A stretch of 52,847 bases of DNA from Shewanella sp. UCD-KL21 (GTDB taxonomy: Bacteria; Pseudomonadota; Gammaproteobacteria; Enterobacterales; Shewanellaceae), in the NCBI RefSeq assembly GCF_001957135.1, contig NZ_MPHK01000026.1, forward strand, positions 1-52,847, read 5' to 3'. Position 1 is the first letter of the stretch. The number at the start of each line of letters is the position of its first letter. A program made the position numbers and the translations under genes. Positions 36,670 to 46,016 of this stretch are shown piece after piece. The notes beneath the pieces are model-generated. The model worked only from the letters and a program-made list of their open reading frames with translations, ran no database searches and was not told the DNA's origin.

Positions 36670-37386
36670 TTATTTTTGAGAATTTATGTGAGATAAAAAC
36701 AGCGCTGCTAACTGCAAGTCATCAGGGTGAGTGACTTTAATATTGTCTGCGCGGCCTGTTACTAAACCTGGGTTAACACCAGCCCACTCCATGGCGCTGG
36801 CTTCATCGGTAATTTGCACGCCTTGTTTAAGTGCATCACTTAAATGTTGCTGCAAGCTTTTGCAGGGAAATAGTTGCGGCGTTAATGCATGCCAAAGATG
36901 GTCACGTGATACTGTTTCACTAATTAGATTAGTTGAGTTAGCACTGCGCTTCATGGTGTCTCTAACCGGCATGGCTAAAATCGCCCCTTGTGGACAGTCA
37001 ACTCTAGCATTAAGTAATTTATCGATATCACTGTGAGTTAAGCAAGGTCTCGCGGCATCGTGGACTAATGCCCAATTAGACTCCGTGGTTTCATTGTCAA
37101 TCGACACTAAAGCACGCAATACAGAATCTGCACGTTCTTGACCGCCTATAACCGTGTTCACTTTAGGGTGGTTTGCTTGAGATAAAGTCGCAAAAAAGCT
37201 GTCTTCAGGGTGCAGCGCTACGATAACTTGCTTGATTTTTTTATGCGTAATCAAGCTATCTAAGGTGTGGGCTAAGATACTTTGCTCACCTAAAGCTAAA
37301 TATTGTTTGGGAATAGTCGCCCCCATCCTTGCACCAATACCGGCAGCAGGGACAATCGCGATAACAGATTGATTCTCAACGTTCAT
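36670..37386 (-). CDS. ispD: 2-C-methyl-D-erythritol 4-phosphate cytidylyltransferase IspD
   Basis: 238 residues. It forms CDP-methylerythritol from CTP and MEP. The nucleotide-binding loop IVPAAGIGARMGATIPKQYL (about 11-30) has the conserved Arg and Lys. VHDAARPCLTHSDI and ITDEASAMEWAG, and the closing VTHPDDLQLAALFL, are family marks. It follows ftsB by six bases and precedes ispF. Confidence 0.98.
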   Translation of the reverse strand: MNVENQSVIAIVPAAGIGARMGATIPKQYLALGEQSILAHTLDSLITHKKIKQVIVALHPEDSFFATLSQANHPKVNTVIGGQERADSVLRALVSIDNETTESNWALVHDAARPCLTHSDIDKLLNARVDCPQGAILAMPVRDTMKRSANSTNLISETVSRDHLWHALTPQLFPCKSLQQHLSDALKQGVQITDEASAMEWAGVNPGLVTGRADNIKVTHPDDLQLAALFLSHINSQK

Positions 37387-37392
37387 AGGATG

Positions 37393-37695
37393 TTATTGAC
37401 CAAAAGTAGCATTGTTTCGAGGGTTGTTGCCAACGACGCGATAAAAAGTTTCACCTTCTTTTACCATACCTAACTCATTTCGAGCACGTTCTTCGATCGC
37501 TTCAGTGCCGCGTTTTAAATCGATGATTTCCGCTTTTAAAATTTGATTTCTAGCGATGAGTTTATCGTTACTGGCTTGTTGGCTGGCAATCTGTTTTTTC
37601 AGATTCATATATTGGGTTAAATTATTTTCGCCCAGCCATAATCGATACTGTAATAAACCGACTAAGATCAAAAGTAATAGTAATAGGCTTTTCAT
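37393..37695 (-). CDS. ftsB: cell division protein FtsB
   Basis: 100 residues. A short cytoplasmic start, a membrane helix (about 3-20, LLLLLLILVGLLQYRLWLG), then a periplasmic coiled coil (about 28-65) and the conserved GTEAIEERARNELGMVKEGETFY. With FtsL and FtsQ it forms the complex that signals septal cell wall synthesis. First gene of the long colinear run toward rpoS. Confidence 0.96.
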   Translation of the reverse strand: MKSLLLLLLILVGLLQYRLWLGENNLTQYMNLKKQIASQQASNDKLIARNQILKAEIIDLKRGTEAIEERARNELGMVKEGETFYRVVGNNPRNNATFGQ

Positions 37696-37741
37696 AGGGC
37701 TAATGTGGCGAAATTAATGATTAATCCCACTATAGTACAAC

Positions 37742-37771
37742 AAAAAAGGCCACCTAGTGGTGGCCTTTTTT
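37742..37771 (-). terminator. terminator of eno
   Basis: AAAAAAGGCCACC, loop TAGT, GGTGGCCTTTTTT: a 13-pair perfect stem with T-run on either strand, between eno and ftsB. Confidence 0.92.
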
Positions 37772-37785
37772 TAGCTCAAGGAAAA

Positions 37786-39087
<1,302 letters not shown>

Positions 39088-39297
39088 AATTCCCTCAATA
39101 TATGTAAGTTAAATATTAAAATAGAAAATCAATACCAATAAACACCGACAATTTATTAATAATGGCGTAATTATTGGTATTTCACTTTCAGTTTGGTAAT
39201 AAAAGGTCAACTGGAGCCATAGCATAGACCGATTATCGTTATGCGGCAACTACCAAGGTCACATCTATTAGATCGCAGATAAAAAATTGACCAGATA

Positions 39298-39332
39298 AAA
39301 AAAAGCCACTGATATGATTATCAGTGGCTTTA
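39298..39332 (-). terminator. terminator of pyrG
   Basis: AAAAGCCACTGATA, a short loop, TATCAGTGGCTTT: a stem of about 13 pairs followed on the minus strand by an unbroken T-run. Confidence 0.9.
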
Positions 39333-39339
39333 TTATTAA

Positions 39340-40977
39340 TTACTCAGCATCACCTTTTTGGTGAATTGCTGCAGCCGCAACAAAACCTTCAAATAATGGA
39401 TGACCATCACGAGGCGTTGAAGTGAACTCTGGGTGGAATTGACCAGCGACAAACCAAGGGTGATTAGGAAGCTCAATCATTTCCACTAATTTGCGATCTG
39501 ATGATAAACCACTAAATACTAGGCCAGCTTTTTCTAAGCGTTCAACATAGTTGTTGTTCACTTCAAAACGGTGACGATGACGTTCAACACAAGTTGTAGA
39601 GTTATATGCAGCAGCGGCTTTAGAACCTTCAGCTAAATGACATAACTGTGCGCCTAAACGCATAGTGCCACCTAAATCAGACGCTTCATGGCGCTGCTCA
39701 ACATTACCTTCTTCATTGATCCATTCTGTGATCAAACCAATGACTGGATGTTCTGTTTCAGGTTTAAACTCAGTTGAATGAGCCCCTTCAAGCTTAGCAA
39801 CGTGTCGAGCAAACTCGATCAATGCCACTTGCATACCTAAACAAATACCAAAATATGGAATGTTATTTTCACGGGCATATTGCGCCGCAAAGATTTTACC
39901 TTCAACACCACGCTCACCGAAACCACCAGGAACCAAAATACCGTCTAAACCTTCAAGTACTTCAGCGCCTTTAGCTTCTACTGTTTGTGAATCAACATAC
40001 TGAATATTCACTGTTAAGCGGTTTTTAAGGCCAGCATGCTTAAGTGCTTCATTCACAGACTTATAAGCATCAGGTAGTTCGATGTATTTACCCACCATAC
40101 CAATGGTAATTTCACCATTTGGGTTAGCTTCTTGATAAATAACATTTTCCCACTCAGACAAATCAGCATCATTACAATCGATACCAAAACGCTTGATCAC
40201 TAAGTCATCAAGACCTTGTGAGCGTAATAACGCAGGGATCTTATAAATACTGTCGACATCTTTTAATGAGATAACGGCTTTTTCTTCTACGTTACAAAAT
40301 AGCGAGATTTTCGCTTTTTCATTGGCAGGAATAGCGCGATCGCCACGACAAACTAATACGTCTGGGGCAATACCAATTGAACGCAACTCTTTAACAGAAT
40401 GTTGTGTTGGCTTGGTTTTAATTTCACCTGCAGCGCCTAAAAACGGCACTAAGGTTAAATGCATGAATAATGTGCGGTCACGTCCTAGCTCAGCACCTAA
40501 TTGACGAATTGACTCTAAGAAAGGCAAAGATTCGATATCGCCCACTGTGCCGCCAATTTCAACGATACATACATCGTGACCTTCGCCGCCTTCAAGTACT
40601 TTTTCTTTAATCGCATTAGTAATGTGCGGGATCACCTGAATGGTGGCACCTAAATAATCACCACGACGCTCTTTACGTAGCACTTGCTCGTAAATACGAC
40701 CGGTAGTGAAGTTATTACGACGGTTCATCTTGGTTCTAATGAAACGCTCGTAGTGACCTAAGTCTAAATCGGTTTCAGCACCATCTTCAGTAACGAATAC
40801 TTCACCATGCTGAGTCGGGCTCATGGTGCCTGGATCAACGTTAATGTATGGGTCAAGTTTCATAATGGTTACATTGAGGCCACGCGCCTCTAAAATTGCT
40901 GCTAATGAAGCTGCTGCAATGCCTTTACCTAGTGATGAAACAACGCCACCAGTAACGAAGATATACCTTGTAGTCAT
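39340..40977 (-). CDS. pyrG: CTP synthase
   Basis: 545 residues from the ATG at 40977. The frame is open 31 codons further, but CTP synthases start just before TRYIFVTGGVVSSLGKG, as here. It aminates UTP to CTP with ATP and glutamine. The N-terminal synthase domain (to about 265) has the P-loop GGVVSSLGKG and the KLDPYINVDPGTMSP loop. The C-terminal glutamine amidotransferase has PYFGICLGMQVALIE, where the Cys is the nucleophile, and the His-Glu pair near QFHPEFTS. Confidence 0.99.
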   Translation of the reverse strand: MTTRYIFVTGGVVSSLGKGIAAASLAAILEARGLNVTIMKLDPYINVDPGTMSPTQHGEVFVTEDGAETDLDLGHYERFIRTKMNRRNNFTTGRIYEQVLRKERRGDYLGATIQVIPHITNAIKEKVLEGGEGHDVCIVEIGGTVGDIESLPFLESIRQLGAELGRDRTLFMHLTLVPFLGAAGEIKTKPTQHSVKELRSIGIAPDVLVCRGDRAIPANEKAKISLFCNVEEKAVISLKDVDSIYKIPALLRSQGLDDLVIKRFGIDCNDADLSEWENVIYQEANPNGEITIGMVGKYIELPDAYKSVNEALKHAGLKNRLTVNIQYVDSQTVEAKGAEVLEGLDGILVPGGFGERGVEGKIFAAQYARENNIPYFGICLGMQVALIEFARHVAKLEGAHSTEFKPETEHPVIGLITEWINEEGNVEQRHEASDLGGTMRLGAQLCHLAEGSKAAAAYNSTTCVERHRHRFEVNNNYVERLEKAGLVFSGLSSDRKLVEMIELPNHPWFVAGQFHPEFTSTPRDGHPLFEGFVAAAAIHQKGDAE

Positions 40978-41183
40978 GCTGAACCTGAGAATGTGAGATT
41001 GAAAATAACGTGCTTGTAAGAAAGCACTAGGACGGGGCGACATTCTACCAAAATAGCGCGCTAACAACAAACAATAAACGCATAAAATTGATATTAAGCC
41101 AAAGTTAAATCATGGTCATAATTTAACCCTAATTTTCATAGCGTTGAACTCAATATCATCCTAATGCTTGCCAAGTGCGCACA

Positions 41184-42032
41184 TTAATCTTTATTAAGCT
41201 GCTGACTTTTTTCTGCCATTTTAACTTGATCCCAATAGCCATCGAGCTCTTCAAGTGAGTGCTGTTCAAACGCCTTGCCACTTTGTGCAGCATACTGCTC
41301 TACCCCTTTAAAGCGACGTTCAAACTTTTGATTAGCGAGCCTTAATGCCTGCTCTGGCTCAACCCCTAAGTGCCTTGCCATATTGGCAACGGCAAATAAT
41401 AGGTCGCCCATTTCATCAACCACCTTGGGGTAATATTCGTCTTTATTGGCTTCTAAGTGCTGCGCCTCTGCCATGACCTCATCGATTTCTTCATGAACCT
41501 TTGCCACCACAGGGGCTAAATCAGCCCAATCAAAGCCCACCTTTGCGACCCGCTTTTGAATTTTTATCGCTCGGTTCAGTGCTGGCATTGCAACTGGAAT
41601 ATCATCCAGTATCGAGTGTTGGCTTTTCGCGAGCCTTTCTTGCTGCTTAATTTCATCCCAAGCAAGTTTGACTTGTTCAGCGCTAGTGCCAGGGTTGTCG
41701 CCGCTAAACACATGGGGATGTCTTCTGGTTAATTTATCGCAAATTTTATCCACCACTGTGGCAAAATCGAATAAGCCTTGCTCTTTACCAAGCTGACAGT
41801 AAAACACCACCTGAAACAACAAATCACCCAGCTCATCTGGCAGTGAGTCTAAATCAGCTTGCTCGATGGCATCGGCAACCTCGTACGCTTCTTCAAGGGT
41901 AAAAGGAACAATAGTCTCGAAGCTTTGCTGTTTATCCCAAGGGCAACCCGTTTCAGGATCCCGCAGCTTTTCCATAATCGTTAATAAAGGCTGCATAATA
42001 TCGCTAGCTTGCTTAAGGGTATTTGCTGACAT
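41184..42032 (-). CDS. mazG: nucleoside triphosphate pyrophosphohydrolase MazG
   Basis: 282 residues with two MazG-like helical domains. It hydrolyses nucleoside triphosphates to monophosphates and pyrophosphate; in E. coli it also lowers ppGpp. The first domain has KLRDPETGCPWDKQQSF and the metal-binding EEAYEVADAIEQ and ELGDLLFQVVF; the second has KVHEEIDEVMAEA and DEMGDLLFAVANMARHLG. Located between relA and pyrG as in enteric bacteria, with about 115 bases after relA. Confidence 0.96.
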   Translation of the reverse strand: MSANTLKQASDIMQPLLTIMEKLRDPETGCPWDKQQSFETIVPFTLEEAYEVADAIEQADLDSLPDELGDLLFQVVFYCQLGKEQGLFDFATVVDKICDKLTRRHPHVFSGDNPGTSAEQVKLAWDEIKQQERLAKSQHSILDDIPVAMPALNRAIKIQKRVAKVGFDWADLAPVVAKVHEEIDEVMAEAQHLEANKDEYYPKVVDEMGDLLFAVANMARHLGVEPEQALRLANQKFERRFKGVEQYAAQSGKAFEQHSLEELDGYWDQVKMAEKSQQLNKD

Positions 42033-42078
42033 GGTCTATTTCTCAATGATATGGCCTCAACAGGCTGATAAGTTAAAA

Positions 42079-42110
42079 TAAAGGTGACAAACCTTTCGAT
42101 TTATCACCTT
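42079..42110 (-). terminator. probable terminator of relA
   Basis: On the minus strand AAGGTGATAAA pairs with TTTGTCACCTT (one G-T pair) and is followed by TATTTT. It separates relA from mazG. Confidence 0.55.
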
Positions 42111-42147
42111 ATCTTTTGACACTATAGTGCGCCGCTGGGGTTTAACA

Positions 42148-44355
42148 CTATAATCGTCTGGCTTCAGTCACACCTTCAACTTGGCCTAATTTTGATAATA
42201 TCCGTGACAGGCCATCGAGGTTATAAAGTTCAAGCTCTAGCTCAACGGTAGCGGTTTGGTTTTTTTCATCTGAGGTTGAACTCATTGCCATCACATTGGA
42301 CTTTTCAGCCGCCAGTACCGTAGTGACATCTCGCAGTAAACCACTGCGGTCATGGGCTATCACCCGCACTTTAATCCGATAACCGCCAGAATAGTTTTCT
42401 CCCCACACCACTTCGACACTGCGCTCTGGATGGGCGCGCATTAGCTCTTTAACCTGTGAGCAGTCACTGCGGTGCACTGACACGCCGCGGCCCATGGTGA
42501 TATAACCAAAAATTTCATCACCGGGCACCGGTTTACAGCAGCTGGCAATATGGCTTAATAAATTACCAACGCCATTTACTTCTACCTGACCTTTGCCTTT
42601 ACGGGCTGGCTTCGGATTCGAGCGTTTGATGAGTTCTTCGACGATCTCTTGTTCAGTCACTTCAGTTTTACGTAAACTGGTTTCAATGTAATTCACCACT
42701 TGGTTTAAGCGTAAATCACCGCCACCAATAGCTGCTAACATGTCATCCATGGAATTCATATTAAAGCGCTCAACCGCAACTTTGGCATCTTTTAAATGAA
42801 GTGAAACACGGTTAAGTTCAGCCTCAAGTAATTCTTTCCCTGCCACCATGTTTTTATCACGGTCTTGTTGCTTGAACCAATGCTGAATTTTCGAGCGAGA
42901 GCGAGACGACTTGATGTAGCCTAAATTTGGATTTAACCAATCGCGCTTTGGATTAGGATGCTTTGAGGTAATGATTTCAATGCGCTCACCGGTTTCAACT
43001 TGATATGTAAAGGGCACAATACGGCCATCGACTTTGGCGCCAATACATTTATGGCCCACATGGGAATGAATGTAGTAAGCAAAATCCAGCACGGTTGAGC
43101 CTAATGGTAAATCAACCACTTCGCCATTAGGGGTAAACACATAGACTCTGTCTTCAAATACTTGGCTGCGGACTTCATCAACGAGATTACCGGTTTCAGC
43201 AACATCCTCTTGCCACAGCAAAATTTTACGTAGCCAATTAATTTTTTCTTCATAGCCACTTTGCTTGCCACCGGCTGAGCCTTCTTTGTACTTCCAATGG
43301 GCTGCGACCCCAAGTTCAGAGTCCTGATGCATAGCTTCAGTACGAATTTGAATCTCTACCGTTTTACCTTCAGGGCCAACAACCACGGTATGAATTGATT
43401 GGTAACCATTGGGTTTAGGATTGGCCACATAATCATCAAACTCACGGGGAATATGATGCCAAAGGGTGTGCACAACACCTAATGCGCCATAACAATCTTG
43501 TAGGCGTTCAGTGACAATACGCACCGCGCGCACATCAAACAGCTCATCAAACTTAAGGTCTTTGCCTTTCATCTTACGCCAGATGCTATAGATGTGTTTC
43601 GGGCGGCCATAGACTTTGGCGCGAATTTGGTCGTCATCAAGCCGCTGTTGCAGCTGGGTTACAAACTTATCGATAAACACTTCTCTGTCGACGCGTTTGC
43701 CATCTAACTGTTTGGCAATGTCTTTGTAAACTGCCGGGTGCAGGTAACGAAATGAGATATCTTCTAATTCCCACTTTAATTGCCCAATCCCTAAACGATT
43801 GGCAAGCGGCCCGTATATATCGACCACTTCTCTTGCCAATAGTACTCGGGTTTCTTCATCGGCATTTTTAACTTCACGAAGTAGCGCTACCCGCTCAGCA
43901 AGCTTAATCACCACTGCGCGCACATCTTCGACCATGGCCAATAACATTTTACGGATATTATCGATTTGCGGCTCGGCTGTACGTGAGTCAGGGCTCACTT
44001 TTAAGGCGCCAATGGCCTCCATTGTCACCACGCTTGCCACCAGCTTGCTTAAGCTCGAGCCATATTTGTCTTCAATTGTTTCAATGGATAAAATACCAGC
44101 ATCATGAGCAATAAATAATAATGAAGCTTGTATGGTCTCAATGTCCATATTCAATGGCGCTAGAATTTCCACCATTTCACGAGCACGCTCAAGTAGGGCG
44201 CGGTGCACATCTGGGGATGCCGTTGGCAACATATCTAGATACAGGATCAGATCCCGTAACAATAGGGCTTCTTCGGCGTTATCGATATAACGCATAACCC
44301 ATTCGTCGATATTAAAATCGGCTAGATTAAAATGTGCTTCTCGAACTGAGACCAT
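42148..44355 (-). CDS. relA: (p)ppGpp synthetase I RelA
   Basis: 735 residues. Bound to stalled ribosomes it makes (p)ppGpp from ATP and GTP or GDP. The N-terminal hydrolase-like domain (to about 200) has lost the HD pair, giving FIAHDAGILS, as in other RelA proteins. The synthetase domain (about 240-390) has the GxKxK-type region VYGRPKHIYSIWRKM and FDDYVANPKPNGYQSIHTVV with the acidic EFDD start. A TGS domain (about 415-475, VYVFTPNGEVVDLPLGST) and a C-terminal ACT domain (about 660-735) follow. Targets in this window include the tRNA operon promoter with its GC-rich discriminator. Confidence 0.98.
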   Translation of the reverse strand: MVSVREAHFNLADFNIDEWVMRYIDNAEEALLLRDLILYLDMLPTASPDVHRALLERAREMVEILAPLNMDIETIQASLLFIAHDAGILSIETIEDKYGSSLSKLVASVVTMEAIGALKVSPDSRTAEPQIDNIRKMLLAMVEDVRAVVIKLAERVALLREVKNADEETRVLLAREVVDIYGPLANRLGIGQLKWELEDISFRYLHPAVYKDIAKQLDGKRVDREVFIDKFVTQLQQRLDDDQIRAKVYGRPKHIYSIWRKMKGKDLKFDELFDVRAVRIVTERLQDCYGALGVVHTLWHHIPREFDDYVANPKPNGYQSIHTVVVGPEGKTVEIQIRTEAMHQDSELGVAAHWKYKEGSAGGKQSGYEEKINWLRKILLWQEDVAETGNLVDEVRSQVFEDRVYVFTPNGEVVDLPLGSTVLDFAYYIHSHVGHKCIGAKVDGRIVPFTYQVETGERIEIITSKHPNPKRDWLNPNLGYIKSSRSRSKIQHWFKQQDRDKNMVAGKELLEAELNRVSLHLKDAKVAVERFNMNSMDDMLAAIGGGDLRLNQVVNYIETSLRKTEVTEQEIVEELIKRSNPKPARKGKGQVEVNGVGNLLSHIASCCKPVPGDEIFGYITMGRGVSVHRSDCSQVKELMRAHPERSVEVVWGENYSGGYRIKVRVIAHDRSGLLRDVTTVLAAEKSNVMAMSSTSDEKNQTATVELELELYNLDGLSRILSKLGQVEGVTEARRL

Positions 44356-44570
44356 AATTAACTTCCTTATTGGTACTGACTTTTACGCGTACAAATAACT
44401 GAATCTGTATTGATGTGTTATTTACTCTAATGCTTTCATCTTGAGCATTCAGTTATTTATGTCAAATTAATATTAATCAATTTAAAAAATGTCATCTTCA
44501 AACAGTATTTCTGTTTGAGTTGGCAGCAAAAACAGTTGATTTAAGTGGTTTGCTACGCCAGCGCAGCAAG

Positions 44571-45914
44571 TTATTTAATTTCAAACAATGCCATCGCTTC
44601 GATATGATGTGTTTGTGGAAACATATCCAACATAGTTAGTTTTTTAAGCTGATAGCCTTGTTCAATTAATACTTGGCTGTCTCTGGCTAAACTTGCTGGA
44701 TTACATGACACATACACCACTTTTTTAGGCTTCATTTTAGATAACCACTGCAAACTTTCATACGCCCCCGCTCTGGCAGGATCGAGCAACAGTTTATCAA
44801 TTTTGCCCAGCCAAGAGGCTTGAGATAAATCCGCACTTAAATCAGCGTGAAAAAAACTCAGATTCGTTAACTTGTTATCAGCAGCATTTTGTTTTGCTTG
44901 CGTAACCATTTCAGGTACACCTTCTACCCCGATAACATCAGCGGCTTGGGTGGCAAGGGGCAAACTGAAATTACCGACTCCGCAAAATAAATCCAGAATT
45001 CGTTCATCTTGTTGTGGATCTAGCCACTCAATGGCTTGTGCGACCATACGCTGGTTAATATCAGCATTGACCTGCACAAAATTACCCGGGCTAAATCGAC
45101 ATTCGACTTGGCCGTTGGCTAACAAATATTTGGGTAATTCAATATCATCGTCACTGACTAGCGAACGCAATTCGCCGTCGTTATCTTGCACTAACAGCTG
45201 TATTTGATGTTCCAAAGCAAACGCTTTCAGGCGCTGCTCATCACCGGCTTTCAATGCTTTGGTGATTCTAAGTACAGCAAATAAGCCATTTTCAGCTTCA
45301 GTGAGCTCAAGGTGACCGAGCGTCATTTTAGCTTGTAACTGATTAAGCACGTTTGAGAAGGGTTCAATCAATGCCGACAATGCTACAGCCAATACATCGC
45401 ACTGCTTAATATCAACGATATTATTGCTATTGGCAGCTCGAAAGCCTAATTGTAAATGTTTCGTCTTTTTATCAAACAAAGTGGCTAGGCGCGCTCTGCG
45501 GCGATAATGCCATTGCTCACCTGTAACTGATGCTGTCATCACCGAGCTATCAATTTCTACCGCCAATTTGCTCATTAAATTACTCAGCGCTGCTTGCTTA
45601 TGCTCACGCTGAGCTGCAATGTCCATATGTTGTAAATCGCAGCCACCGCATTGCTGATAATGAGGACACTGCGCCGCCACTCTTTTAGCCGTTGGCGTTT
45701 GAATATTAAGCAGTTTTGCTTTGGCGTACTTTTTCTTTTGTTCCGTTAATTGCGCGGTTACCGTCTCACCGGGCAGAGCCCCAGGAATAAATACCACTTT
45801 ACCGTCATGTTGAGCAATACCTGCACCGAGATGATCAAGTTGTGATACCGTTAAAGTCAACTTGGCCGACAGTTGTTTGGTTTTGTTTGGTTTTGCTTTA
45901 AAAAATTGTGCCAT
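44571..45914 (-). CDS. rlmD: 23S rRNA (uracil-1939) methyltransferase RlmD
   Basis: 447 residues. It adds a methyl group to U1939 of 23S rRNA. An N-terminal TRAM domain (about 20-75, QLDHLGAGIAQHDGKVVFIPG) is followed by the iron-sulfur cysteines in CPHYQQCGGCDLQH. The SAM site is ILDLFCGVGNFSLPLA, and the catalytic Cys-containing segment VVYVSCNPASLARD and the aspartate segment LLLDPARAG follow the RumA pattern. Divergent from barA, as in E. coli. Confidence 0.95.
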   Translation of the reverse strand: MAQFFKAKPNKTKQLSAKLTLTVSQLDHLGAGIAQHDGKVVFIPGALPGETVTAQLTEQKKKYAKAKLLNIQTPTAKRVAAQCPHYQQCGGCDLQHMDIAAQREHKQAALSNLMSKLAVEIDSSVMTASVTGEQWHYRRRARLATLFDKKTKHLQLGFRAANSNNIVDIKQCDVLAVALSALIEPFSNVLNQLQAKMTLGHLELTEAENGLFAVLRITKALKAGDEQRLKAFALEHQIQLLVQDNDGELRSLVSDDDIELPKYLLANGQVECRFSPGNFVQVNADINQRMVAQAIEWLDPQQDERILDLFCGVGNFSLPLATQAADVIGVEGVPEMVTQAKQNAADNKLTNLSFFHADLSADLSQASWLGKIDKLLLDPARAGAYESLQWLSKMKPKKVVYVSCNPASLARDSQVLIEQGYQLKKLTMLDMFPQTHHIEAMALFEIK

Positions 45915-46016
45915 TTTGGCCTCAGGTATTGAATAAATGACTAGTCAAGACGGCTCTGTTTCTGGCAGTCTAGTCCTCATCATAGATAAAAAGTCTTTAG
46001 GAATAATGTCTTCACG